Positions 8,340 through 16,689 of a stretch of 64,000 nucleotides of DNA are shown here, in pieces. Position numbers and translations under genes: made by a program. Below the pieces are notes generated by a model that worked only from the letters and a program-made list of their open reading frames with translations, was not told the origin of the DNA and did not search any database. The DNA comes from Gemmatimonadota bacterium (lineage in GTDB: Bacteria; Gemmatimonadota; Gemmatimonadetes; Longimicrobiales; Gaopeijiaceae), in the NCBI GenBank assembly GCA_022560615.1, contig JADFSR010000006.1, positions 114,324-178,323 on the forward strand, in the 5' to 3' direction. The first letter of the stretch is position 1; every line of letters starts with the position of its first letter.

Positions 8340-8977
8340 GTCAGCGTGCCACGCCCGCCGAAGTGCCGGCGCTCCTGGCTCTCGACGGAGGGATCCCGAT
8401 ACCGGATGAGGCTCGCCAAGTGGCGTTCGGTCGTCTTGCCGAGGGCCCTGGCGAGTGCGGTCGTTCCCTGCTCGAGGATGTCGCCGACCTTTCGCGCGGG
8501 CATCGGCACTTTTCCGTCCCGGATCGCGCTGAGCCGCGCGAGGTGTTCGAGACTGTCCATGAAGCCGCGCACGGCACCGACCGCCTCCGGGTCGTCATTG
8601 AGGAGGCGGCGGCTGCGCGTCCCGATGTTCAAGAATAGTCCCTCGGTGAAGTCCGGCAGCGGATCGTCAGCTCCCACGGCATTCAGGATGCCGAGCACCT
8701 CGTCGGTGTCCATTTCCCGGGGTCCGCCCTGCCATACCCACACGACGTGCTCGACCGCGTGCAGCGTATCCCACGCGAGCTGACGGCCCCTCGTGTGGTG
8801 TCGCCGGCGCTCGAAGAACCACTCCACGACCGCGACCGTGACCACGATACCGACAAGCTCGGTCCCCAAGTTGGTCAGGATCGTGCCCGTGGGTGTGTTC
8901 ACACCGATGAGGAAGGACCAGACGAGGATCAGGGCCGCGGTACCGAGGCACGCGGCGGTGACGATCCATCGGAGCAT
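8303..8977 (-). CDS. Uncharacterised membrane protein, two N-terminal helices
   Basis: 224 residues. Two membrane segments (about 5-24 and 33-52), then a soluble, mostly helical cytoplasmic domain rich in Arg and Glu (RRRHHTRGRQLAWDTLHAVEH, then ARLSAIRDGKVPMPARKVGD). I do not recognise the family. It starts 3 bases after the PHP-protein stop at 8981, so it is part of the minus-strand run from 15.2 kb. Its last 37 bases overlap the MBL remnant. A membrane-anchored accessory of the neighbouring hydrolases is only a guess. Confidence 0.65.
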   Translation of the reverse strand: MLRWIVTAACLGTAALILVWSFLIGVNTPTGTILTNLGTELVGIVVTVAVVEWFFERRRHHTRGRQLAWDTLHAVEHVVWVWQGGPREMDTDEVLGILNAVGADDPLPDFTEGLFLNIGTRSRRLLNDDPEAVGAVRGFMDSLEHLARLSAIRDGKVPMPARKVGDILEQGTTALARALGKTTERHLASLIRYRDPSVESQERRHFGGRGTLTWPVSEQAGSLD

Positions 8978-8980
8978 CAG

Positions 8981-9997
8981 CTATCTCCGGGTTACGAAGA
9001 CGGGTTGGGTCCAGGCGACTCGACCTCCCGAGTCGGTCACCTTCGCTCGAACATAAGCTACGTCGTTGCCTCCGAGATCGAACGCCGCAGGGTTCTCGTC
9101 GGTCTCTGCCAAGATCACCCCCGAAGGACCCGAGAAGACCGTGCTGAACCTGAAGTCGTCCAACTCTGAGATGTGGATCTCGATGCGGTCGGGCGTAATC
9201 ACTATGTCCGAGAGCGCGACACCCGTACTTGCGTAGAATCGACCCGCCTCGAGCGACGCCATGAGCTCCAGGGCATCCAGCGACGAGGCGTTCACCGCGA
9301 CCCACCCTCGGCCTGGATTCACGCGGCCGGGCGCGAACTCTCCCTGGAAGTGATGCGCGTCGTCGACCGCGATTCCGTAGAGGACCTTGCCCTCCGTGAG
9401 CAAAATGTCCCAGATCTCTTCGAGACCCGGGCTGCCGCCGCCGCCTTCGTTGTGGACCGTCGGATGCCCGTTCCAGATCTCGAGCAGTCTGTCGCGCTCG
9501 ATTTGCCTCAGCTCGTCGGCTCCGAAGGACCAGCGGAAGTTCGGATGATTGATGTGCGGGACGCCCTCGACGTCGCGAATCGCGTCCACGTTCGCCTGGA
9601 TGGTGGCGACGAGCGTCTCGGCCTGCCGCGCTTCGATGAGCCCGGGAATGTTCAGGCCGTTCACGTGAATCGACGCGTCCTCGAAGCTGGACGTGACTTC
9701 CTCGCCGGGGATCAGCAGGAACGTAGAGTCGACCAGGTGACTGAGCGCGGCGGGATCGGTAAAGACGTTGTGATCAGTGAGCACCAGAAAATCGTAGCCG
9801 TGGTCCTTGTACCACTGCGCTACATACTCGGGCGACGAATCTCCGTCACTCATCGTCGTGTGCGCGTGCGTGTTCCCCTTGTACCAGCGATCGCCTACGT
9901 CTTCCGGAACCTCGAACTCGTAGATTGCCTGCTCGGCGCAGGCCGTTGAGGCGAGCCACGCGAGCACGAAAGCGAGACCCAGCGAGAGGCGCTTCAT
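8981..9997 (-). CDS. Exported PHP-domain (CehA/McbA-like) metallohydrolase
   Basis: 338 residues with a signal sequence ending LASTAC-A; the Cys could be lipidated, but the lipobox lacks the usual Leu. The PHP metal motifs are visible: GNTHAHTTMSDGD (HxH and D), then FLVLTDHN, then GEEVTSSFEDASIHVN, a PHINHPNF histidine pair, and AVDDAHHF near residue 215. A beta-rich C-terminal part follows. CehA/McbA-type proteins hydrolyse phosphoesters or carbamate-like esters with several metal ions in the periplasm; the substrate here is unknown. The start overlaps the M28 gene stop by 4 bases (ATGA). Confidence 0.85.
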   Translation of the reverse strand: MKRLSLGLAFVLAWLASTACAEQAIYEFEVPEDVGDRWYKGNTHAHTTMSDGDSSPEYVAQWYKDHGYDFLVLTDHNVFTDPAALSHLVDSTFLLIPGEEVTSSFEDASIHVNGLNIPGLIEARQAETLVATIQANVDAIRDVEGVPHINHPNFRWSFGADELRQIERDRLLEIWNGHPTVHNEGGGGSPGLEEIWDILLTEGKVLYGIAVDDAHHFQGEFAPGRVNPGRGWVAVNASSLDALELMASLEAGRFYASTGVALSDIVITPDRIEIHISELDDFRFSTVFSGPSGVILAETDENPAAFDLGGNDVAYVRAKVTDSGGRVAWTQPVFVTRR

Positions 9998-12900
9998 GGG
10001 CGGCGACCGCGGTCTCGCCCCGCCGCTGCCGCGGTATCGGCCACCGCCGCCACGGTATCAGCCACGGCCGCCGTGTCGGACGCGCCCGCGGGCTCCTTGG
10101 CCTCCGTGCCGCCAACTCCGGGGCTCGCCTCGGCCTCGTTCCCCGTGCCGTTCCCCGCGGTGATCGAGTCGAGCAACTGCTGAAGGTCGAAGGGAGCCGC
10201 ATCGCCCTCGTCGAAGCGTCTGGCCGCGAATCGCGTCAGCAGCATCGCGCGGTCGCTCAAGCGCGTGATGTCCGGGGCGAGCTCCTCGGGGCGCTCGAAC
10301 ACGTCGGCGCCCAGGATCTCCTGAGGGCGGAGTGTGTGTTCGACGATGTTCAACTCGAGCAGCTCGTCCTCCGGCACCTCGAGCTCCAAGAGCACGACCG
10401 GGTCCGGCTCACCGGAGTGGAATGCCCACCGCATCGAACTGGGGTCGGGCACCGCCTTGCCGTTGATCGAGAGCAAGCGCGTGCCGGAACCCTCCGCGTA
10501 TTGGAAGCCCAGCACCTCGGCTTCGATCCGGGAGCGGACGCTCATCAGCACCCGGCGCTTGCCACCGACCGGGTCACTGTAGTCGGTATAGATCTCCGGC
10601 TCCGGCGCGTCGACGAGCTCCGCATCGGCCACCGGCACATCGCCGAAGGTTTCTCCGAGATCGGTGTATGCGAAGTTGCTCAGGTCCCGCACGGCGTCGA
10701 ACTCAGAGCCCGCCCGCGCGACCGCCCATTCCCGAGCGGCCGTGTTGGCCGAGTCCGAGAGAGGGCCGGTGACCCACAGCGCCTCCCGGGCCCCATGGTC
10801 GAGTGCGTAGAGTAGCGTCGAAGGCGATGGACGCTCCGATGTAGCTCTCGCAGTCAGTATCCCGATGCCGAGCGCCGCACCACCGACGACGAGGCTCGTC
10901 ACCGGTGCCCACCAGGAGTTGGGATGCCTCAGCCCATCGATCGCGGGCAGACACAAGTACGCTGTGACCGCCATCAGCACCGCCAACGCTCCCGCGAGCT
11001 GGAAAGACATGGCGATCCAAAACAGCTCCGTGACCGGCTCCAGAAAGGCGAGCACCGGCAGAGCCAGCAGCAGGGCCAGAGTCCATCCGACGACGCCCGG
11101 AGTGTTCCTGCGGAGGATGCCCAGCAATACGATCGCTGAGAGAGCCGCGGCGAGGGGCCACTGGACGTTCATCGCCGCGAGAGGCATCGAATAACTCAAC
11201 CACGCTGCCGCCCCCAGTGGAGCGATGGTGGCGCCCAACGCCAGTGAATTCAGGTGGACCCACCGGCGTGCGACACCATGCAGCGCAGTGACGATCGCGA
11301 GCACGGCACAAGCCAAGGCGAGCACGTACCAGCCTTCGCTGTGGTACGCCGAGCCGTGCAGACTGCCGAGCTCTGGATGGAAGCCGGGCAGCCACGCAGC
11401 GAGCACTCTGGCGGCCCCGTACGAGAGTGCAACACCGACCGTCGAGATGCCCGCGCCGACGACGATCCCGACGAAGCTGCCGGTGACGACTCGTGTCACG
11501 AGTAGCGCGAGCAAGAAGAGCACGAGCAGGCCTCCCGAGATCGGCAGAACCCACTTGGCATCGTAGACGAAGAAGCCGAAACCGGGCACGTTGAAGAACG
11601 TCACGTTCGGCGCGTCGACCTCGGCCAGGTCCTGGTCTCCCAGATATCGCAACGCGTTGAGCACATGCGTGCCGTGATGCTGCAGCGTCGACTCGGACAT
11701 GTTCTCGGGTGAGTCGTACACCTGGTGATATACGTGCGCGTTGTCGATGGCCGCGAAGTTCAGCCCCTGGATGCCGGCTTCCTTGAACGGCGTGTAGTCG
11801 GTGTCCCGCGGCAACCTCTCGTAGACCTCGTAGGACATTGAATTGCCGTAGGCGGTCGGGTCTGCCGCCCGGAACGCACGAACGATCCAGCCGTTTTCCT
11901 GGCCGGTCTCGAACATGATGGACGGTCCGCCGCTGCCTCTCATCTCGAGGGAGAGCACGAGGCGCACGTCGTCTATCCAAGGGTGCTCGTCTACGAAGGC
12001 GCGGGCGCCGAGCAGGCCCAGCTCTTCCGCATCGGTGAAGAGCACGATGAGGTCGTTCTGAAGCGGTCCGCTCGCCTGGATCGCCCGCAACGCCTCGAGG
12101 ATCGACACGATCCCGGAACCGTCATCGGCCGCGCCCAGCGCGAGCTCACGGCTGTCGTAGTGCGCGGTGACCAACACCGCTCCCGTCGAAGCCGTGCCAG
12201 CGATCCGGGCCACCACGTTGCGCACCGTCGCGGACCGCACTATCGACCCGTCCTGGATCAGGCTCGTAGCGGTTTGCACCTCGGGCTCCAGGCCCATGAG
12301 GGTGAGGCGATCCACGAGGTACTCGCGCACCCGTGCGTGTTCAGGTGAGCCGGTCGGGTGTGGAGCGCGAGCGATTTCCACCAGCGTCGCCATGGCGCGT
12401 GCGGAGGAGAACTCTGCTTCCCCCGCATTCGCGGGCACGGGGCGTAGCTGACCGGTCCGGCTACTCGCGAAGACGCACGCCGCGAGCAGTAGTGCCGCGG
12501 TGGCAGGCCCCCGCCACTTGCTGCGCGGGCCCTCTTCCGCGGGCTCGGGGGCTGCCTGCTCGGACTCTCCGGGCGCCTCCTCCGCCGAAGCCTTCTCTGC
12601 CTTTGGCTGAGCGCGCTTCGCCTTCTTCTCCTGTTTGGCCTTCTCCCGCGCGGCCTCCTTCTCCGCCTTCTTGCGCGCGCGGTCGGCCGCCCGCTGCTCT
12701 TTCTTCGACGGTTGCTCCGTGCCGGTCCCTGCAGCCGAGGCGGCTGGCGCGGGTGGCTCCTCCCCCAACAAGGCCGCCATCTCCTCCGCGGTCATCTCTG
12801 GACGGTCGTCGGAGAACTCGGCCTCGAGTTCCTTGATCTCGTCCTCGGTGAGCCCCAGGTCCTTGTCGGACGGGAGATCGGGAAGATCGTAGTCGCTCAT
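9994..12900 (-). CDS. Large membrane M28 metallopeptidase with charged cytoplasmic N-terminus
   Basis: 968 residues. Residues 1-150 are acidic and then Lys/Ala-rich (KKEQRAADRARKKAEKEAAR), probably a cytoplasmic coiled coil. One membrane helix (about 152-168) leads to a periplasmic M28 domain with all zinc and catalytic motifs: VTAHYDSRE, GAADDGSG, LFTDAEELGLLG, LSLEMRGSGG and a late His (NAHVYHQVYDSPEN). About eight further membrane helices follow (residues about 450-700), then a periplasmic C-terminal domain and an Ala/Thr-rich tail. The plan resembles ER metallopeptidase 1 (ERMP1/Fxna): peptidase plus multi-span membrane domain. It lies 7 bases after the PBP4-fusion gene and overlaps the PHP gene, so this looks like one envelope-related operon. 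Confidence 0.87.
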   Translation of the reverse strand: MSDYDLPDLPSDKDLGLTEDEIKELEAEFSDDRPEMTAEEMAALLGEEPPAPAASAAGTGTEQPSKKEQRAADRARKKAEKEAAREKAKQEKKAKRAQPKAEKASAEEAPGESEQAAPEPAEEGPRSKWRGPATAALLLAACVFASSRTGQLRPVPANAGEAEFSSARAMATLVEIARAPHPTGSPEHARVREYLVDRLTLMGLEPEVQTATSLIQDGSIVRSATVRNVVARIAGTASTGAVLVTAHYDSRELALGAADDGSGIVSILEALRAIQASGPLQNDLIVLFTDAEELGLLGARAFVDEHPWIDDVRLVLSLEMRGSGGPSIMFETGQENGWIVRAFRAADPTAYGNSMSYEVYERLPRDTDYTPFKEAGIQGLNFAAIDNAHVYHQVYDSPENMSESTLQHHGTHVLNALRYLGDQDLAEVDAPNVTFFNVPGFGFFVYDAKWVLPISGGLLVLFLLALLVTRVVTGSFVGIVVGAGISTVGVALSYGAARVLAAWLPGFHPELGSLHGSAYHSEGWYVLALACAVLAIVTALHGVARRWVHLNSLALGATIAPLGAAAWLSYSMPLAAMNVQWPLAAALSAIVLLGILRRNTPGVVGWTLALLLALPVLAFLEPVTELFWIAMSFQLAGALAVLMAVTAYLCLPAIDGLRHPNSWWAPVTSLVVGGAALGIGILTARATSERPSPSTLLYALDHGAREALWVTGPLSDSANTAAREWAVARAGSEFDAVRDLSNFAYTDLGETFGDVPVADAELVDAPEPEIYTDYSDPVGGKRRVLMSVRSRIEAEVLGFQYAEGSGTRLLSINGKAVPDPSSMRWAFHSGEPDPVVLLELEVPEDELLELNIVEHTLRPQEILGADVFERPEELAPDITRLSDRAMLLTRFAARRFDEGDAAPFDLQQLLDSITAGNGTGNEAEASPGVGGTEAKEPAGASDTAAVADTVAAVADTAAAAGRDRGRRP

Positions 12901-12907
12901 CTGCTAC

Positions 12908-15172
12908 CTATCTCGCCAGGGCCCTCACGACGTCGTCGATCGCTGCGCGCACGCGTGACGCCGGGAGTCCGGAGCCATTCGAAAGAATGGAGAAGATCAC
13001 CTCTGTGCCGTCGTCCCGTACGAGATATCCTGAGAGAGAGTTCACGTTGGAGATCGTTCCTGTCTTGGCGAAGAGCCGCCCCTCCAGATCCGTTAGACGC
13101 CGCTCGAGCGTCGAATCCTCCTCGCCGGGTTCAGCCAGCGCCGCACGATAGGTCGCAGCGTTTGAACCGCGCCGCATGTACTGCAGAATGCGGACCAGCG
13201 CTCGGGGCGTCACTAGGTTGTAGGCCGAGAGCCCTGATCCATCCCTCGGCGCTATGTCCAGGCTGTCGACCCCGACCTGCTCGGTGAGGAAGGTTCGAAT
13301 CACTTCGACGCCCTCGGACCAACTACCGTTCTCACCCCGGTCGGCTCCGAGCGTGCGAATGAGCTGTTCGGTCATCCAGTTCTGACTCGGCCCGAGAATG
13401 CCGGCCACCAACTCCGAGAGCGGAGGCGACTCGAGCGAAAAGATGAGCCCTGCGTTGGCACATTCCCGCACCGAGCCCGACAAGCATCCCCGACCGACTC
13501 GGACGCTGTCGACCCACACGACCCGCGCCTGGTCTTCGACAACGATGCCTGCATCTGCGATCGCCCTGCCGAGCGCCGCCGTTGCCTGGCGAACGGGGTC
13601 TCGGATCGCGAATGACAGCGTGTCCACCGTGCCGAGCTCGGCGCGTCCCTCCAGAACCAACCTCCGGGACTCCGGGAGGTAGCTCGGGCGGACCCGGGTG
13701 GTGCTGTCGGGTGGGGAGGTCCTGAGCCGAGAGGTCACAAAGTCGTCGCTACCCAGCGGAGACCATTCGACGGATGCGGGTGCTCCTACCGCCGCGCCGG
13801 CACGAATGATGAGTTCGATTTCTCCCTCGTCGATCGCGAACGCCCCACCAGTGGCCGCGGATCGGCCCCGAAGGTCCGCCACCTGCCACGTCGGCCCCAC
13901 GGTGGCCGAGTCCCACGCCGACACGTCCACGAACACCGATCCGGCTACGTGCTCGAGCCCCCGCCGTCTCAGTGAGTCCGCGATCGCGGACAGCGCCGCC
14001 TCGCCCGAGTCCCAATATCGGTCGGAGAGAGAGGGGTCTCCGGAAGCGATGACGACCAGGTCGCCGTCGAGCAGCGATCCGAGGACAGAGCCGGTCGCCC
14101 ATACTTCGGTCCGGTACCGGTAGTCCGGTCCCAGCAGGGACAGCGCAGTGGCGGTGACGAGAATCTTCTGATTGGACGCCGGAACGAACTTCCGGTGAGC
14201 GTTGCGCGAAAACAGGATGCGGCCGGTTCGAGCGTCGATTGCCAGAACGCCGAAATGCACCTGGTCGAAGGGTGCCGAGTCCAGGGTCTCGTCGATCGCT
14301 TCGCGATCGACGTCTCCGGCACCGACGCCTCCTCCCACCGAGGCACACCCGACCTGGAGCGAGACGGCGAGCACGACCGACAGGCCCTTGAGCGCGCGCT
14401 CCCTCTTCGCCGCGTGCCGCGGCCGGGCGAAGAGTGCCGCCTGCACACACGCGAGTCCGCCGCGTGCCGCGACTCCGCTGGCGGTGAGTCCCGTGTTCTT
14501 CTTCATGGCCCGAGCGAGAGAACTCGCCGTCGAGTAGCCGAGCAGAAACGCTGTCTCCTCGACCGTGCGGCGGTCGCGGCCCAGATACGCTCCAGCCCGA
14601 AGGAGTCGTCCCCAGAGCAAGAGCGTCTTCGGGGACGGCAGCCCGTCCCGGTGCAGCGCGGACACCAACAAACGCGGCGCGCGGCCCATCGCGGCTGCGA
14701 ATTGCTCAACGGAGGGCTCGGACGTGGCGTGTTCGATGGACCACGCAATGGCCCGTGAGCCGAGCGTGCCGAACCGTCCTTCGAGCTCGTGAGCGATCCG
14801 GATGGCGCTGTTCGCCGCCATCGCCTGGTCCACCACATCTCTGATCTTGGCCGCGTCGTGCCGGCCGGCGAGAAGAACGCCATCGACGCCCAGCTCACCC
14901 AGATCGTAGTACTCGAGCTCCCCCGTGACGTCGGCGTAGGCGATGATCGCGAGGCTAGGGTACTTCTCGCGAATCGCTTCGATTTCGGCGCGTGCCACGT
15001 CTCGGCCGGGGTGGTCCGCGTCAACGACACATGCATCGATCGATTCTCCGCTCAGCGCCTCGTTCAGGGCACGCCACGAAGAACGCACGACGACCTCGTG
15101 CGTTCCCCCGAGGGCGGTGCTCATTCGTGCCGCGGCTCGAGCGTCTGGTTGGAGGATGGCTAGTGACGCCAA
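12908..15172 (-). CDS. dacB: Fusion: receiver-like + AraC-type HTH + membrane anchor + PBP4 (S13 D-Ala-D-Ala peptidase)
   Basis: 754 residues in four parts. Residues 1-125 are a degenerate response-regulator-like fold (CVVDADHPGRD, LGVDGVLLAG). About 150-245 form an AraC-type helix-turn-helix (RTVEETAFLLGYSTASSLAR). About 263-280 are a single hydrophobic segment (GLSVVLAVSLQVGCAS). From 300 on it is a penicillin-binding protein 4 class peptidase with the three active-site motifs: SNQK (S333, K336), SGLSAYN and AKTGT. S13 enzymes trim or cut peptidoglycan cross-links in the periplasm. As one chain it would join a cytoplasmic DNA-binding part to a periplasmic wall enzyme. Alternatively, translation restarts at an in-frame GTG at 14446 (codon 243), which has GGCGGA 9 bases upstream and gives a normal signal sequence. 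Both readings are possible. Confidence 0.85.
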   Translation of the reverse strand: MASLAILQPDARAAARMSTALGGTHEVVVRSSWRALNEALSGESIDACVVDADHPGRDVARAEIEAIREKYPSLAIIAYADVTGELEYYDLGELGVDGVLLAGRHDAAKIRDVVDQAMAANSAIRIAHELEGRFGTLGSRAIAWSIEHATSEPSVEQFAAAMGRAPRLLVSALHRDGLPSPKTLLLWGRLLRAGAYLGRDRRTVEETAFLLGYSTASSLARAMKKNTGLTASGVAARGGLACVQAALFARPRHAAKRERALKGLSVVLAVSLQVGCASVGGGVGAGDVDREAIDETLDSAPFDQVHFGVLAIDARTGRILFSRNAHRKFVPASNQKILVTATALSLLGPDYRYRTEVWATGSVLGSLLDGDLVVIASGDPSLSDRYWDSGEAALSAIADSLRRRGLEHVAGSVFVDVSAWDSATVGPTWQVADLRGRSAATGGAFAIDEGEIELIIRAGAAVGAPASVEWSPLGSDDFVTSRLRTSPPDSTTRVRPSYLPESRRLVLEGRAELGTVDTLSFAIRDPVRQATAALGRAIADAGIVVEDQARVVWVDSVRVGRGCLSGSVRECANAGLIFSLESPPLSELVAGILGPSQNWMTEQLIRTLGADRGENGSWSEGVEVIRTFLTEQVGVDSLDIAPRDGSGLSAYNLVTPRALVRILQYMRRGSNAATYRAALAEPGEEDSTLERRLTDLEGRLFAKTGTISNVNSLSGYLVRDDGTEVIFSILSNGSGLPASRVRAAIDDVVRALAR

Positions 15173-15284
15173 GAGTGGTCCTCACAGGATCCGCCTCTGG
15201 GAAGGGCATCGCGAAAGTGCCGGCCTTGCGCGGGATCAGCAAGAAATTTGTGCCGGAGGCTCCCGGGCGAGCGGCGGAGATAGG

Positions 15285-15608
15285 CTAGCTGCTCGGCTCG
15301 AACGTCACGGCGGTCCCGTAGCAGAGCATCTCTGCCGCGCCGGCCATGACCATCGAGGTCTGGAAGCGAACACACACGACTGCGTCGGCTTTGAGCGTCC
15401 GGGCTTCTTCGACCATGCGGTCGAGGGCCTGCTCACGGGCTTCCGCGAGCATCTTGGTGTACTCACGGACTTCGCCGCCGGCGATGTTCCGCAGCACAGC
15501 TATGATGTCCTGACCGATGTGCCGCGAACGGATCGAGCTGCCACGGACCATGCCCAAGGTGCGCTTGATTTGCTTGCCCTGCACCTCGAGCGTGGTGACG
15601 ATGATCAT
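15285..15608 (-). CDS. YbjQ/UPF0145 family protein
   Basis: 107 residues, close to the usual YbjQ length. Family features are visible: an N-terminal TTLEVQGKQIKRTLGMVRG strand region, a helical core with REQALDRMVEEARTLKADAV, and VVCVRFQTSMVMAGAAEMLC. YbjQ proteins form pentameric beta rings and are often labelled heavy-metal-binding, but their role is unproven. The start overlaps the anti-sigma gene stop by ATGA, so it belongs to the ECF sigma operon and its level probably follows that sigma factor. Confidence 0.88.
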   Translation of the reverse strand: MIIVTTLEVQGKQIKRTLGMVRGSSIRSRHIGQDIIAVLRNIAGGEVREYTKMLAEAREQALDRMVEEARTLKADAVVCVRFQTSMVMAGAAEMLCYGTAVTFEPSS

Positions 15609-16030
15609 CGATGGACGTCCTTATACGGGTCCGCACCCCACTCCTTGTAACGCTCCCAGATCACGGAAGCCAGGAGAGTGAGAATACCGATCACGATCGC
15701 GCCTGTGGCAAGCTTTTCCCACGCATTCGCGGGCGAAGTCGTGAATACGTATGAGCCGTAGGCCGTCCAAACGATGGCCCCGACGACGACTAGGATCCAA
15801 CCGATGGGTCTGGTCACGCTGGCGTTCACCTTGTCCCAAACGGAGCTGTGGTAGGTACCGGGGTCGAAGCTCAGTCCCTGGAAATCCGTCCTCATCGCAA
15901 GGAAAATCGCCAACTCTCGCTTCAACTCCGTCGAACGCTCGAGCTCAGCGTCCACGCGAACGCGCTCCTCGGGCGGCATTTCGCCGTCCATGTAGCGCAT
16001 CAGGTCTTCCTTGGAGACTCGGTCGGCCAT
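15605..16030 (-). CDS. Probable anti-sigma factor, two membrane helices, no zinc motif
   Basis: 141 residues. The N-terminus (KEDLMRYMDGEMPPEERVRV, then a helix to about residue 50) resembles the anti-sigma domain that clamps ECF sigma factors. The HxxxCxxC zinc motif of the ZAS class is absent; no cysteine is present. Two membrane segments follow (about 75-94 and 106-124) with a short cytoplasmic tail. It starts 5 bases after the sigma gene stop with AGGAAC before the ATG. Identification rests on fold-like sequence plus its place beside the sigma gene. The inferred role is to hold the sigma factor at the membrane until a signal arrives. Confidence 0.72.
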   Translation of the reverse strand: MADRVSKEDLMRYMDGEMPPEERVRVDAELERSTELKRELAIFLAMRTDFQGLSFDPGTYHSSVWDKVNASVTRPIGWILVVVGAIVWTAYGSYVFTTSPANAWEKLATGAIVIGILTLLASVIWERYKEWGADPYKDVHR

Positions 16031-16035
16031 TGTTC

Positions 16036-16602
16036 CTAGGGGTACTCGACGCCCTGATCGACGAGCGCCTCTTTAAGCGCGTGTCGCGCGTGATAGAGGC
16101 GGCTCGCCACCGTCCCTTCCGGTATTTCCAGGATCTGGGCTATCTCCGAATATCTGAACCCTTCGAGCTCCTTGAGGACGAGGATTTCACGGTGTTCATC
16201 ACCGATCCGCTCAAGACCCATCCAGAGTATCTCACGTACGGCGCTGCGTTGATGGGCCCGCTCGGGACCCTTTTCACTGCTCGCTGGGCGGGCCTCCAGT
16301 CGCTCATCCAGCGTTTCCACCTTGAACCGCGCCTGTCGGCTGCGAAGCATGTCCCTGCACTGGTTCCTCAGAATCTGGAAGAACCACGGACCGAAGGGCC
16401 GTCGCACATCGAAGCGGTGCAGCGACCTGAACGTCTTCACGAACGCCTCTTGAAGCGCGTCCTGAGCGTCTTCCGTATTGCTCATCATCGCCACGGCGAG
16501 TCGCAGACCCGACGGCTCGTAGGCTCGGACGAGGGGCTCGTAGAACCGAGTGTCACCGGTTTGGCACTTGCGTATCAGTTCCCGCTCCAGCTCAGGCTGC
16601 AA
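16036..16602 (-). CDS. ECF-family RNA polymerase sigma factor
   Basis: 188 residues. Sigma region 2 at about 20-90 (NTEDAQDALQEAFVKTFRSL, then RPFGPWFFQILRNQCRDMLR). Region 4 at about 125-180 (LKELEGFRYSEIAQILEIPE, then GTVASRLYHARHALKEAL). The start is TTG at 16602, with AGGAG 7 bases upstream. It heads a three-gene operon with the membrane anti-sigma candidate and YbjQ. The stimulus is unknown. I could not identify a clear ECF-type -35 (GAAC) in the 87 bases upstream. Confidence 0.93.
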   Translation of the reverse strand: MQPELERELIRKCQTGDTRFYEPLVRAYEPSGLRLAVAMMSNTEDAQDALQEAFVKTFRSLHRFDVRRPFGPWFFQILRNQCRDMLRSRQARFKVETLDERLEARPASSEKGPERAHQRSAVREILWMGLERIGDEHREILVLKELEGFRYSEIAQILEIPEGTVASRLYHARHALKEALVDQGVEYP

Positions 16603-16689
16603 TGTGGCTCCTCTTACGTGACTGGTCCTACGCGGGGCTGGCGCAATTTCTTCATCGCGGCGACGAACGTCTACAAAACAACGACTCGC

